23,338 nt of DNA, from positions 1 to 23,338 of the IMG/VR virus record IMGVR_UViG_3300050010_000153; one strand, written 5' to 3'. Positions within the stretch are counted from its first letter, which is position 1, and every line of letters begins with the position of its first letter. Source of the stretch: a virus. Under the pieces are notes generated by a model. The model saw only the letters and a program-made list of their open reading frames with translations. It ran no database searches and was not told where the DNA came from. Shown here one piece after another: positions 13,215 to 20,355 of the stretch. The position numbers and the translations under genes were made by a program.

Positions 13215-13392
13215 TATTTTCCTCTGTTTTCTTTAAAAACTCATTCATTAATTTATTATTATTCCAAGAGCACTTTATCGTATCTTCCGAATCTGGTTTA
13301 TCATAATCATAGTCGTGATCTGGATATGGAATATTTCCCATATTTGGATTTTCTGGTTGTGGAATTTCGTATATAGTTTCAAACTTTGACAT
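13204..13392 (-). CDS. Hypothetical protein, 62 aa
   Basis: Not recognised. 62 aa, with a Pro/Asp/Tyr-rich, probably disordered N-terminal half (PQPENPNMGNIPYPDHDYDY) and a short charged helix at the end. ATG at 13392 with AAGAGG upstream. The stop region overlaps the start of the 279-aa gene by 11 nt, so the two are probably translationally coupled. Confidence 0.62.
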   Translation of the reverse strand: MSKFETIYEIPQPENPNMGNIPYPDHDYDYDKPDSEDTIKCSWNNNKLMNEFLKKTEENNEK

Positions 13393-13403
13393 ATTATTGC
13401 CTC

Positions 13404-13733
13404 TTAATTTTTCTCTTCAAGACGCCTAAGAATCTCATCATATCCAGATTTCAGATTACGATAGAAGGTCGGATTGCTGTGAATCGCATACGTCGCTGCG
13501 AAATGATCTACCAATTCCTTATTAGTCATTGTTGATGGATCGGCGTCAAATAATTTACGGTCAACTTCTTTTTCTGGAGCTACACATTCCTGCAAAGCGC
13601 CAAGAGCATAACGGAGATAATTATTTCCATCACCTTCGCGCCGTTCACGCGGAATATTTAATTGATCTTCTACTAATCCTGTAATACGTTTAATTGCAAT
13701 TTTTAACCGTTCAACTTCTTCACTATCAGTCAT
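13404..13733 (-). CDS. Hypothetical protein, 109 aa
   Basis: Not recognised. 109 aa, helical and charged: an N-terminal SEEVERLKIAIKRITGLVED, then NNYLRYALGALQECV, then a C-terminal part with MTNKELVDHFAATYAIHSNP and YDEILRRLEEKN. ATG at 13733 overlaps the upstream TGA (ATGA) and has AGGGGGT nearby. The base composition is less AT-rich than the neighbours, with several GCG and CGC codons. Confidence 0.68.
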   Translation of the reverse strand: MTDSEEVERLKIAIKRITGLVEDQLNIPRERREGDGNNYLRYALGALQECVAPEKEVDRKLFDADPSTMTNKELVDHFAATYAIHSNPTFYRNLKSGYDEILRRLEEKN

Positions 13734-14182
13734 AATTTTACCCCCTTAACTGTTAACCTCTTTATAAAAATCTTTTTAGCTTTTTCTTTTATGCTTTCTG
13801 TTATTGGATGATTATGTGATAGTCTGTATCCTGATTCTCCATATCCACACGTTCTTCCATCATTAGTTTTAACCATACATGGATTGAAAGTATCACAATA
13901 TTTTTCATATTCATGATGATATGATTCATTATCACAATTCCACCCATCTTCATCATAATCTCCTATTTCATACTCTTTTTGAAGATTATTTTCTATACAC
14001 CATTCTTTAAAATTTTTGGGGTCGGACCATTGATCTGGCCAAACGTCAGTCTTTGAATTACGATTATAACAATGATATGAATCATAAATCAATGTTGTAT
14101 GACTACATTTAAATTCATAAACGTGTTTGGTCAAACCTTTATTGGTTATAACCGATGTGCTAATTGGTTTAAATTTTTCCAT
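13730..14182 (-). CDS. Hypothetical Cys/His-rich protein, 150 aa
   Basis: 150 aa from the ATG at 14182, which has AAGGG upstream. A GTG at 14224 is in frame but lies inside a terminator hairpin and is rejected. It contains many aromatic, Cys and His residues: VYEFKCSHTTLIYDSYHCYN, WPDQWSDPKNFKEWC, GDYDEDGWNCDNESYHHEYE, then GRTCGYGESGYRLSHNHP and a basic C-terminal helix. Metal binding is plausible from Cys/His content, but there is no standard ribbon spacing. The function is unknown. Confidence 0.68.
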   Translation of the reverse strand: MEKFKPISTSVITNKGLTKHVYEFKCSHTTLIYDSYHCYNRNSKTDVWPDQWSDPKNFKEWCIENNLQKEYEIGDYDEDGWNCDNESYHHEYEKYCDTFNPCMVKTNDGRTCGYGESGYRLSHNHPITESIKEKAKKIFIKRLTVKGVKL

Positions 14183-14204
14183 ATAATTGCCCTTCAAATT
14201 TAAA

Positions 14205-14224
14205 GTGGGTGATTTCTCACCCAC
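14205..14224 (-). terminator. Terminator hairpin with GAAA tetraloop after RNA ligase
   Basis: A perfect 8-bp stem GTGGGTGA/TCACCCAC with loop GAAA on the minus strand, 3 nt past the RNA ligase stop and followed by TTTAAATTT. It is a stable GNRA hairpin that probably limits read-through into the 150-aa gene. Confidence 0.8.
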
Positions 14225-14227
14225 CTG

Positions 14228-15592
14228 TTAAACAACTTCCTCAGATTCAGCCGTTTCCATATCAGCAACTCCAGCATCCAACAGAACAGATTCATCCATT
14301 AGAAATCTGAAATTCTTCAATTTATAACTAGAACATTCGTTAAGATGATCAACCCTAATTACAATTCCTTCGGCTGGCAATCCCTTGTTATATACACAGT
14401 CTTGATCATGCACATACAAAGTTCCCAAAGTTTTCAGCAAATTTTCTTGCCAATCGCGAATATCCATAGAACTATCATATGGAACCAAAGTGCTTACTGG
14501 ACCATAATACAGTTCCTTAACCATTTCCAGACCATACTTGGTGCAGAATTCCTTCATTTGAGGCCATGAAAGTTCAAGAGTCAATCCTTCGTTATTAGTC
14601 GTAACTACACGATAAATAGCAAACCGATGTTCTCCAACGGCACACCCATAGTGGTATGCTCTGCCACCAGAAGCAGATTGAATTGCTCTGCCTGTAGGTG
14701 TATATCCAACAATTTCTCCATACAAAAGGAAGCTATTTGGAATCTTGTCAGAAATTTCTTTAGCAACGATTCCCCAAATATCTTCCGTGTAGAAATGAAG
14801 GCCATTGGACTTATCAACACCATCAACGGCCTTAATAACTTTGCGAGAACTGTAAGTAAGACCATAAATATGTTCTTGAATTCTCACACCAATCTTTTTC
14901 AGAAGACGTTCATACCAAGTCAACTTGCGAATAACAAGAGGCTTTCCGATAATTGCAGAAGTTCCGTGTTCTTTGTCCGAAATTGAAATAATATCGAACG
15001 GAGAAATCTTGTGAATATTCTTGCGAAGATTCTCAGTATCAAAATGAAATCTCCACTGATTATCAACAATACTATCGGCAAGTTTGGCAACCTTTGCCTT
15101 GTTCTGAGGACCAACATTGGTGCTCTTGGGAACATACTTACGGCAAATTTCATGTGTTCCAATCTTATCAAAAGATTTTCCAACCCAAGGAACTAATTGT
15201 GCTGAAACTGGTCCTTCGCTATAAGAACTGTAAAATGAATTCAAATAATCAAAACTGCTAATTGGAACCCACAGACCTTCGCTCTTAACTCCGAGGAATT
15301 TAGCACATTTAATTCTACAATGTTTTTCAAAATACCCCTTTTGAAGTGGGTCAACATTACCAAATTCTGACTTTCTATACAAATTGTTTGCGGAAACGAA
15401 TTCATGCTCCAATTGACATTCAGCAGGAAAAAACACACCAATATTTCCGGCTTTTGCTTCTTTAGACACAATTACATTATTTCCAAAAATCAAAGCAGAT
15501 TTAATTTTATCTGCTTTTGGAATAGGAACAAAATTATCGAGCACGACAACTGTCGCGCAATAATTTTCATTTTTTGGTTTTTCAAGCCTCAT
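14228..15592 (-). CDS. RNA ligase with N-terminal OB-like domain (DraRnl/Rnl5-like)
   Basis: 454 aa. The N-terminal ~110 residues read as a small beta domain (VVVLDNFVPIPKADKIKSAL, AGNIGVFFPAE), as in the Deinococcus Rnl type. Nucleotidyltransferase motifs follow: motif I KEHGTS with adenylated Lys207, motif III SFLLYGEIVG (287-296), motif IV AEGIVIR (407-413) and motif V YKLK (423-426). The enzyme seals 3'-OH/5'-phosphate breaks in RNA via ligase-AMP and RNA-adenylate. Together with Pnk at 16455-17321 it would repair tRNAs cut by host anticodon nucleases. It is in the transcript from the 15758-15786 promoter, behind a 48-aa zinc protein, and is closed by a GAAA-loop hairpin. The exact ligase class is inferred from domain order. 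Confidence 0.85.
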   Translation of the reverse strand: MRLEKPKNENYCATVVVLDNFVPIPKADKIKSALIFGNNVIVSKEAKAGNIGVFFPAECQLEHEFVSANNLYRKSEFGNVDPLQKGYFEKHCRIKCAKFLGVKSEGLWVPISSFDYLNSFYSSYSEGPVSAQLVPWVGKSFDKIGTHEICRKYVPKSTNVGPQNKAKVAKLADSIVDNQWRFHFDTENLRKNIHKISPFDIISISDKEHGTSAIIGKPLVIRKLTWYERLLKKIGVRIQEHIYGLTYSSRKVIKAVDGVDKSNGLHFYTEDIWGIVAKEISDKIPNSFLLYGEIVGYTPTGRAIQSASGGRAYHYGCAVGEHRFAIYRVVTTNNEGLTLELSWPQMKEFCTKYGLEMVKELYYGPVSTLVPYDSSMDIRDWQENLLKTLGTLYVHDQDCVYNKGLPAEGIVIRVDHLNECSSYKLKNFRFLMDESVLLDAGVADMETAESEEVV

Positions 15593-15598
15593 ATTTTC

Positions 15599-15745
15599 TC
15601 ACTTTCTCTTTATAAACTTCCCACAAATTTCACATCGCGGAGGATATTCTCCATAACCATGTATTGGACAATTTTCTTTTGGTTCCAATGCACTTGAAGA
15701 ACATTTACAAGTTTTTCCTTCTCGGCATTTATGATTTGTTTTCAT
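15599..15745 (-). CDS. Small zinc-binding protein, 48 aa
   Basis: A short gene between the promoter and the RNA ligase. It contains KCREGKTCKCSS, then ENCPIHGYGEYPPRCEICG: two Cys/His clusters (C-x5-C-x-C and CPxH...CxxC) that suit one or two zinc sites, and a basic end (KFIKRK). The ATG at 15745 is only about 12 nt from the -10 box, so its mRNA leader would be very short and the AAAGG may lie upstream of the transcription start. A similar small Cys/His protein occurs in many phages, to my recollection; the role is unknown. It is 6 nt before the ligase ATG. Confidence 0.72.
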   Translation of the reverse strand: MKTNHKCREGKTCKCSSSALEPKENCPIHGYGEYPPRCEICGKFIKRK

Positions 15746-15757
15746 TCTTATACCTTT

Positions 15758-15786
15758 ATTATATCAAATTTTTATTTGATTGTCAA
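15758..15786 (-). promoter_or_regulatory. Perfect-consensus sigma-70 promoter with palindromic spacer
   Basis: Minus strand: -35 TTGACA (15786-15781), 17-bp spacer, -10 TATAAT (15763-15758). The spacer and the first bases of the -10 form an inverted repeat ATCAAAT-AAAA-ATTTGAT, a possible operator. It drives the 48-aa gene and the RNA ligase. Confidence 0.92.
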
Positions 15787-15805
15787 GATATTTAAATCGT
15801 AAATT

Positions 15806-16087
15806 TTATCCAAAAATAGATGCTGTATATTTGTTTTGTGCCGATCTATCAGAAATTTTTTGTTCTGCTGAACAATGTTCACGATACCACGTTTCCGGCC
15901 AATGTTCCTTAACCCATTCATCATTTTCTGTAGGGTCTTGTTCACAAATATCACATGACAACCCTTTATCATAACAAGAACAATGATACCCACTATCACT
16001 CTTTAGGCACCCGCTATGTATACTATATTCAGATGCTAAGTATTCATCACCATTAAAATCAGCAAGTTGTTTTTCTTTTAATGTCAT
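15806..16087 (-). CDS. Hypothetical Cys-rich protein, 93 aa
   Basis: 93 aa from the ATG at 16087, with GGGGA upstream; the longer frame from 16165 overlaps the previous gene and is rejected. The middle contains HSGCLKSDSGYHCSCYDKG and LSCDICEQD, a Cys-rich patch likely to bind zinc, followed by WVKEHWPETWYREHC. The function is not recognised. It begins 14 nt after the stop of the ADP-ribosyltransferase-fold gene and is the last gene before the 48-aa/ligase promoter. Confidence 0.65.
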   Translation of the reverse strand: MTLKEKQLADFNGDEYLASEYSIHSGCLKSDSGYHCSCYDKGLSCDICEQDPTENDEWVKEHWPETWYREHCSAEQKISDRSAQNKYTASIFG

Positions 16088-16101
16088 TAAAAAATCCCCA
16101 C

Positions 16102-16455
16102 TTATTCGTTTGTATAGTCTTCTATTTTTAAAACATTTGGTGGTATTGAACCTTGATATATACATTGATCTGTTTCACGCAAACTTTCGCGCCAGTCTTC
16201 GATATTACTATGATCGATATCACCATATAATTTAGATTTATCTAAATTTTTAATGTTTACAGAAACCAGAACAATATTGTTATATCCAGTCCTATCTTGG
16301 TCTGATTCTGCGTATTCTAAAGCTAATTGAGGGTTATCTGTTAAATATATAACATCATGTTGACCACCACTAATTAAACCATATTCGCGAATTTTGTCGG
16401 CTGATTCTGATGTTCCATGATATAAGATAAAATTAATTACTTCTTTTGTCTTCAT
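16102..16455 (-). CDS. Small ADP-ribosyltransferase-fold protein (KptA/Tpt1-like C-lobe), putative
   Basis: 117 aa. LYHGTSESADKIREYGLI (11-28), then DVIYLTDNPQLALEYAE, then IVLVSVNIKNL, and finally QGSIPPNVLKIED near the end. This order (HGT with a following helix and GL, YLT...A..YA, a beta strand, then a Q/E-x-x-IP segment) matches the ADP-ribosyltransferase fold of KptA/Tpt1 RNA 2'-phosphotransferases and related phage ARTs, which use NAD+. The N-terminal RNA-binding lobe of KptA is absent. Its ATG overlaps the pnk stop (TAATG), so it is translationally coupled to an RNA repair enzyme. The substrate could be RNA 2'-phosphate, RNA ends or a host protein. The fold call is by eye and moderate. 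Confidence 0.5.
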   Translation of the reverse strand: MKTKEVINFILYHGTSESADKIREYGLISGGQHDVIYLTDNPQLALEYAESDQDRTGYNNIVLVSVNIKNLDKSKLYGDIDHSNIEDWRESLRETDQCIYQGSIPPNVLKIEDYTNE

Positions 16456-17321
16456 TAAAACTCCTCAATTGCTCCGCGAACAGGAATACAGAATAGATCA
16501 GCCGCTTTCCACATTCTACAAACACTTGGTCGGTCGTCTAAAACCATTAAAATCTGTGACTTGGGCAATTTCGCTAAAATATCGGATTTTACATTTACAT
16601 CTGGTCTACGATCCGAACCGCGTCTCATAAACAGATGATCAAAATGAATTTTTGCAACATGATGTAGCCAATACAAAGTTTCCAATTGATAGGTATCTGG
16701 TCTTCCACTAACAATACATATCGTATAGTCTTTTGAGAGTTCGTTAACCCAATCAATAATATGTTGAATAGGAACATCATTTACCATTTCAGTAAAATAA
16801 CCATACCAATCTTTTACTTTTCTATCACCAGTAATAGATACATAATGCTCTCTATGTTCGCACGAAGAAATTGAACCGTCGATATCCACGATTACTAATT
16901 TCTTCTCACCGAAATCAATCATACCAGCATCAAGAGCCATTCGTTTAATAATAACTTCGCCAACTGGCTTCTCTCTTTTACTATCGCGTTCAATACAAGT
17001 TGTGATATCTGTATTCATATCATTCATTTCAAAAGTAACATTATTATCTTTACAAAAATTCTTCCACATATCTTCGTGTGATCGTTGGAGATTTGTATCA
17101 TCAATTGTTGGTGTCATTTTATTTTTAATGAGAACCTGAGCAATTGCCTTTTCAATTTCAACAACAACTTTTTCACGTTGACCAGACCAAACACCATCAA
17201 ATAACATTGAGCGCAAATCGTCACGATTAACGCGGCCAGCCGAGCCACTATCTTTCACGAATTGTTTGGTAACAGTGCTCTTTCCAGAACCCGGAAGACC
17301 ACGCATCATTCTAAGTTTCAT
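16455..17321 (-). CDS. pnk: Polynucleotide 5'-kinase / 3'-phosphatase
   Basis: 288 aa. ATG at 17321 is preferred over an in-frame TTG at 17333. The N-terminal kinase domain has P-loop GLPGSGKST (8-16) and NRDDLRSMLF. The C-terminal HAD phosphatase has VIVDIDGSIS (DxDGS, Asp146 and Asp148), VSGRPDTY and a late LDDRPSVCRMW. Domain order and length match T4 Pnkp (301 aa), which removes 2',3'-cyclic phosphate or 3'-phosphate and phosphorylates 5'-OH ends so RNA ligase can seal them. It follows the 110-aa zinc protein by 2 nt and overlaps the ART-fold gene. The RNA ligase partner is in the next transcription unit. Confidence 0.93.
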   Translation of the reverse strand: MKLRMMRGLPGSGKSTVTKQFVKDSGSAGRVNRDDLRSMLFDGVWSGQREKVVVEIEKAIAQVLIKNKMTPTIDDTNLQRSHEDMWKNFCKDNNVTFEMNDMNTDITTCIERDSKREKPVGEVIIKRMALDAGMIDFGEKKLVIVDIDGSISSCEHREHYVSITGDRKVKDWYGYFTEMVNDVPIQHIIDWVNELSKDYTICIVSGRPDTYQLETLYWLHHVAKIHFDHLFMRRGSDRRPDVNVKSDILAKLPKSQILMVLDDRPSVCRMWKAADLFCIPVRGAIEEF

Positions 17322-17323
17322 TT

Positions 17324-17656
17324 TTACACCCAATCATCATATGTTTTATATTTTTCCAATGCGCTAACAACTGCACCAACAGATACCGCGAGAGAAGCAG
17401 CTAAATTTTCTGGTCCATTGCCTTCTCTAACCATAATTTGACAACTCTTTGGAAGAGTAGCAATAACAGCACGAATTTCACTTTCCCAATCGATTTCGGA
17501 TGATTCACATACTGGGGCCAAACAAGATGGAATTTCATTCAATCGTGATTTACAAATATCACATAACTTATATGTAACTGTTTTGTCCAATGAAAAACAT
17601 CGGCATTGTTCCATTACAGTTCCACAACCCTTACATTTAACAACAAAATGAGTCAT
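17324..17656 (-). CDS. Zinc-ribbon protein, 110 aa, function unknown
   Basis: 110 aa. The N-terminal ~50 residues hold KCKGCGTVMEQCRCF and LCDICKSRL, a four-cysteine ribbon or two knuckles. The C-terminal part is helical (ESEIRAVIATLPKSC, ENLAASLAVSVGAVVSALEKY) and might form a small dimerising domain. ATG at 17656 lies 2 nt after the preceding stop. The tight linkage to pnk suggests coexpression. Not recognised as a named family. Confidence 0.7.
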   Translation of the reverse strand: MTHFVVKCKGCGTVMEQCRCFSLDKTVTYKLCDICKSRLNEIPSCLAPVCESSEIDWESEIRAVIATLPKSCQIMVREGNGPENLAASLAVSVGAVVSALEKYKTYDDWV

Positions 17657-17658
17657 AA

Positions 17659-17835
17659 TTATTTTCCTTGTTTAACTGAAATAACATACGGAAGGACAAC
17701 CTTATCCAACCAATTAAAAAGATATGGAAGTTCATCTGGAATTCCCATAATATTTGTGCAGCAAATATCACATAAAAAGTCGTCACCACATGCGTGAACA
17801 TCATTCGACCCGCACAAGGCACAAGTGTTTTCCAT
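17659..17835 (-). CDS. Zinc-ribbon microprotein, 58 aa
   Basis: 58 aa from the ATG at 17835 with AGGAG directly upstream; the longer frame from 17922 overlaps the membrane-protein gene and is rejected. It contains CALCGSNDVHACG and FLCDICCTNIMG, two CxxC knuckles, then a hydrophobic PYLFNWLDKVVLPYV. It resembles the first half of its neighbour at 17324-17656 (both have CDIC after the first knuckle), so the two may be related by duplication. Confidence 0.7.
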   Translation of the reverse strand: MENTCALCGSNDVHACGDDFLCDICCTNIMGIPDELPYLFNWLDKVVLPYVISVKQGK

Positions 17836-17846
17836 ATTTCTCCTAT

Positions 17847-18005
17847 CTATAAAAACATTTTTATTATTGTTATAAAAAATAATATTGCTGCAATAATTAA
17901 AGTTATTAAAGAAAATATCCATTCATTATAAAGTTGAGCAATCAAACCAACATACATACATATGCTTGCAGCAAGCAGATATTGAATGGATATTTTCTTT
18001 GTCAT
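17847..18005 (-). CDS. Tiny membrane protein, 52 aa, two transmembrane segments
   Basis: The gene starts at an ATG 1 nt after the NAMPT-family stop. It begins MTKKISIQYLLAASICMYVG (first hydrophobic segment), continues LIAQLYNEW, then has a second hydrophobic segment IFSLITLIIAAILFFITIII-like with a short basic end (KMFL). Two membrane helices in 52 residues suggest an inner-membrane holin-, antiholin- or exclusion-type protein; this is inference. An 18-bp inverted repeat (17908-17925 and 17983-18000) lies inside the gene. Translation is probably coupled to the NAMPT gene through the overlap-like spacing. Confidence 0.62.
   Translation of the reverse strand: MTKKISIQYLLAASICMYVGLIAQLYNEWIFSLITLIIAAILFFITIIKMFL
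17908..18000. repeat. 18-bp perfect inverted repeat with nested hairpin
   Basis: 17908-17925 is the exact reverse complement of 17983-18000. The 57-nt interval holds a smaller stem, TGCTT/AAGCA, around 17963-17977. In mRNA it can form a long stem-loop at the start of the tiny membrane-protein gene. Confidence 0.85.
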
Positions 18006-18006
18006 T

Positions 18007-19776
18007 TTAACTACCAATAAGCCTCTTCCTAATTTCAGTAAGAGAAGGAAGATTTTTTAATTGTCCATCACGAAAAATTTCAATAAACTCTCCCATATTA
18101 TTAATGTCTGTTTGCTGATCATATAATACATAATGATCATTTTCGTGTTCAACTCTTAATAACCCTTTTGCACTCTTTTTTAATTTACTCTTGTCAGTCG
18201 CGGGGTCTTTATATAGTTCCAACATTTTTCCATTAACTATTGCGGCAGTTGCTTTCACAGCAATACCCAAAGTGTCGCGAGTCGAAAAATTATATGAAAA
18301 ACTTCCAATACCAAAAACAATATTATTAGATGCAAAACCCTTTGATTCTAATCCACTAAGTATTGCTTGTGCTCTATCCAAAGTAATGCTGTCTCCATAA
18401 ATTAGTCCAATATGGCTATCAAGCATTTTATACCCTTTATCAGATATAGTTCCACCGAAAATTTCCCATAGACATTCTACTGCGCCCTTTTGTTCTGGTG
18501 TAAGGATGGCAGGTTCAAAACTAACCAAATCAGAACCATCTATATAATAGTATTGTTTATCGTATCTATTCCAATTAATATTAACCTTGGCAAGATAAAC
18601 AACATCATTATATCTGAAATAACCTTCTACTTCTCCAACACCGCATTCTCCGTGTGCTGTTTCATCAGAAACATTTTCAACCAACCATTCTTTGGCCCAA
18701 GCCTTTGCCTCTCTATAGTCTTTCACTTTATTGGTAAGATTTACAATATTAACATCACCAATAATAATCTTTACAGGATCACCGCTATCTGGTCGAATAA
18801 CCATTTTTCCGTTACGATTCATAATTACATTTTTTAATTTTTTGGAAATATTAGTTACAACATTCCAAAAATCAAAAGTATCGCTAACAATACTGATTAT
18901 TCCAGTTGGTGCAATTTTTGTAATAAGTCGTTCAAAGAAGATTTCTTCGGCTTGACTTAAATATTCTGTTTCTGTTAAATTTTGATTTTCAAGTTTTAAT
19001 CTTTCAACTTCCAACAAAATAGAAGTCTGAGATACACTGTGTTCTGTTGCTTGGACGGAACCACCAACTATTTCCTTTTCGGCATCAGCTTTATAATAAT
19101 CTTCAAGATAATCGATGCTACTTACGGTATCGGTTCCATAAAAACTCAATAAGTGACCACTGCCTGTTCTGGCGGCATCATGATTTCCGCTCATTCCACG
19201 AGCACTAAAATCATGGCCCTGCCATGGAACAAATTCTTTCGGTGCTCCTGTTAATGTTGCATATCTATCAAGCAATCTTCTATATTCATATGCTAATGTG
19301 GCGCTTACTAGAGGCTTCCATAGTTCAGCAGAAAGAGCCGTTTCTAGATAGTTAACGAGCCAGAAAAATTCTGGTTTAGTGTTATAAATGATGAATAATG
19401 GAACACGAATATCTACTCTCTCACCTTCTGGTAATTCAAAAATAGCCAATGGCAAAAATCCAACATCATGTAATGCAGAAATATGATCAATTGGAACAAC
19501 ATCTTTTCCAAGAGCGTTATCCATACGTCTCTTATACTTCCGCAATACTTCTTCCTTTGGAAGAGAAAAGAAATTATTATCCCATAACTCTTTTAGTTCT
19601 TGTACTGCTCCAGCACCACCATAATTTACAATCTTGTGATCGAAATCTGGCAAGGCGGTGATAAACTTATCGCTACGTGGAGTAAGGTTAGAATAAACCA
19701 AAGTGGTTCCAATTGGATAATGGTTTCTGTGTAATGTTTTATAAAAATCAATCGCAGTAAGTGGATTTTGCTTCAT
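18007..19776 (-). CDS. nadV: Nicotinamide phosphoribosyltransferase family (NAMPT/NadV; NARP1 Namat candidate)
   Basis: 589 aa with CGAGGAA before the ATG at 19776. NAMPT signatures: HDFSARGMSG (188-197), GTDTVSS, ATEHS with catalytic-type His246, IVSDTFDFWN (296-305), RPDSGDP (328-334), IYGDSITL, and RDTLGIAVKATA near the C-terminus. NAMPT joins nicotinamide to PRPP to make NMN. In phages with an adjacent Prs-family gene, the homologue (Namat) joins nicotinamide to ADP-ribose-pyrophosphate, giving NAD+ directly (the NARP1 pathway). Family members are about 490 aa; this one is longer mainly through an insertion of roughly 85 residues (about 341-425) just after the RPDSGDP loop. It has its own promoter (19802-19830) and lies one short cluster downstream of the Prs-family gene. 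Confidence 0.92.
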   Translation of the reverse strand: MKQNPLTAIDFYKTLHRNHYPIGTTLVYSNLTPRSDKFITALPDFDHKIVNYGGAGAVQELKELWDNNFFSLPKEEVLRKYKRRMDNALGKDVVPIDHISALHDVGFLPLAIFELPEGERVDIRVPLFIIYNTKPEFFWLVNYLETALSAELWKPLVSATLAYEYRRLLDRYATLTGAPKEFVPWQGHDFSARGMSGNHDAARTGSGHLLSFYGTDTVSSIDYLEDYYKADAEKEIVGGSVQATEHSVSQTSILLEVERLKLENQNLTETEYLSQAEEIFFERLITKIAPTGIISIVSDTFDFWNVVTNISKKLKNVIMNRNGKMVIRPDSGDPVKIIIGDVNIVNLTNKVKDYREAKAWAKEWLVENVSDETAHGECGVGEVEGYFRYNDVVYLAKVNINWNRYDKQYYYIDGSDLVSFEPAILTPEQKGAVECLWEIFGGTISDKGYKMLDSHIGLIYGDSITLDRAQAILSGLESKGFASNNIVFGIGSFSYNFSTRDTLGIAVKATAAIVNGKMLELYKDPATDKSKLKKSAKGLLRVEHENDHYVLYDQQTDINNMGEFIEIFRDGQLKNLPSLTEIRKRLIGS

Positions 19777-19801
19777 AATAAATTCCTCGTTTCGTATATT
19801 C

Positions 19802-19830
19802 AGTATATCAGATATTTGTTAAAAATACAA
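19802..19830 (-). promoter_or_regulatory. Sigma-70-like promoter for the NAMPT gene
   Basis: Minus strand: TTGTAT (19830-19825), 17-bp spacer, TATACT (19807-19802) preceded by TGA (extended -10 context). It directly abuts the stop of the 115-aa gene, and the start codon is about 25 nt downstream. Confidence 0.7.
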
Positions 19831-20178
19831 CTACTTGGCAATTTCCCATTGTTTATTTTTTGTTGGACAGAATCTCTCCGCAAAATTTTCTGCATCTTTT
19901 TCAGAATTAAAATCGTATGATGCTGTTGGCATGTCTTTTCTATCCAATTCAACTTCCCATATTTGATTATTTTCTGAACTATACATACCGGCACAAATAT
20001 TATATAGATTTTCTTCACTATGAAAATTTGGATGTTCCCACATCCAAAAATATCCAATACCTTGTGATGATATAACTTCAACACGGCCACAATATTTTGT
20101 TGATATTGCTGCTGTAAAAATTATATAGGATAATACCATTATACCAATTCCAATTAAAGTTAATGATTTATTTATCAT
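19831..20178 (-). CDS. Membrane-anchored or exported protein, 115 aa
   Basis: 115 aa. The N-terminus is basic then hydrophobic (MINKSLTLIGIGIMVLSYII), i.e. a signal anchor or uncleaved signal peptide, followed by a ~90-residue soluble part with three Cys (YCGR, NICAGMY, RFCPTKN), Trp-rich (FWMWEHPNF) and ending QWEIAK. The soluble part probably faces the periplasm or cell exterior. ATG at 20178 overlaps the upstream gene by 11 nt. It sits between the Prs-family and NAMPT-family genes. The function is unknown; superinfection exclusion or envelope modification is possible. Confidence 0.68.
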   Translation of the reverse strand: MINKSLTLIGIGIMVLSYIIFTAAISTKYCGRVEVISSQGIGYFWMWEHPNFHSEENLYNICAGMYSSENNQIWEVELDRKDMPTASYDFNSEKDAENFAERFCPTKNKQWEIAK

Positions 20179-20344
20179 TTATGAATCCTTTTATTTTTAT
20201 AGATAATAACGATGGATGAACTACTTGGTCTGTTGATGCAGCCCACTCTAAAAGAGAATATAATGTATCTTTTGGCCATTGTGTTTTGTCACCCAAAATA
20301 TAAAATCCACCCCAACGCCTGTCAATTGTAACGGCTACCGTCAT
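20168..20344 (-). CDS. Hypothetical protein, 58 aa
   Basis: 58 aa from the ATG at 20344, with AAAGGA upstream; the TTG at 20362 is rejected because it overlaps the previous stop and lacks a ribosome site. It begins MTVAVTIDRRWGGFYILGDK and continues with WPKDTLYSLLEWAAS. Not recognised; a small mixed alpha/beta protein by pattern. It overlaps the 115-aa gene start by 11 nt. Confidence 0.66.
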   Translation of the reverse strand: MTVAVTIDRRWGGFYILGDKTQWPKDTLYSLLEWAASTDQVVHPSLLSIKIKGFINDK

Positions 20345-20355
20345 ATTATCCTTTC

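Noticed and set aside
14183-14224. GTG start at 14224 for the 150-aa protein
   Set aside because: This start lies inside the GAAA-loop terminator of the RNA ligase; the ATG at 14182 has AAGGG at proper spacing.
16102-16455. Full KptA/Tpt1 RNA 2'-phosphotransferase
   Set aside because: The protein is only 117 aa and lacks the N-terminal RNA-binding lobe, so only the ART-like fold is claimed.
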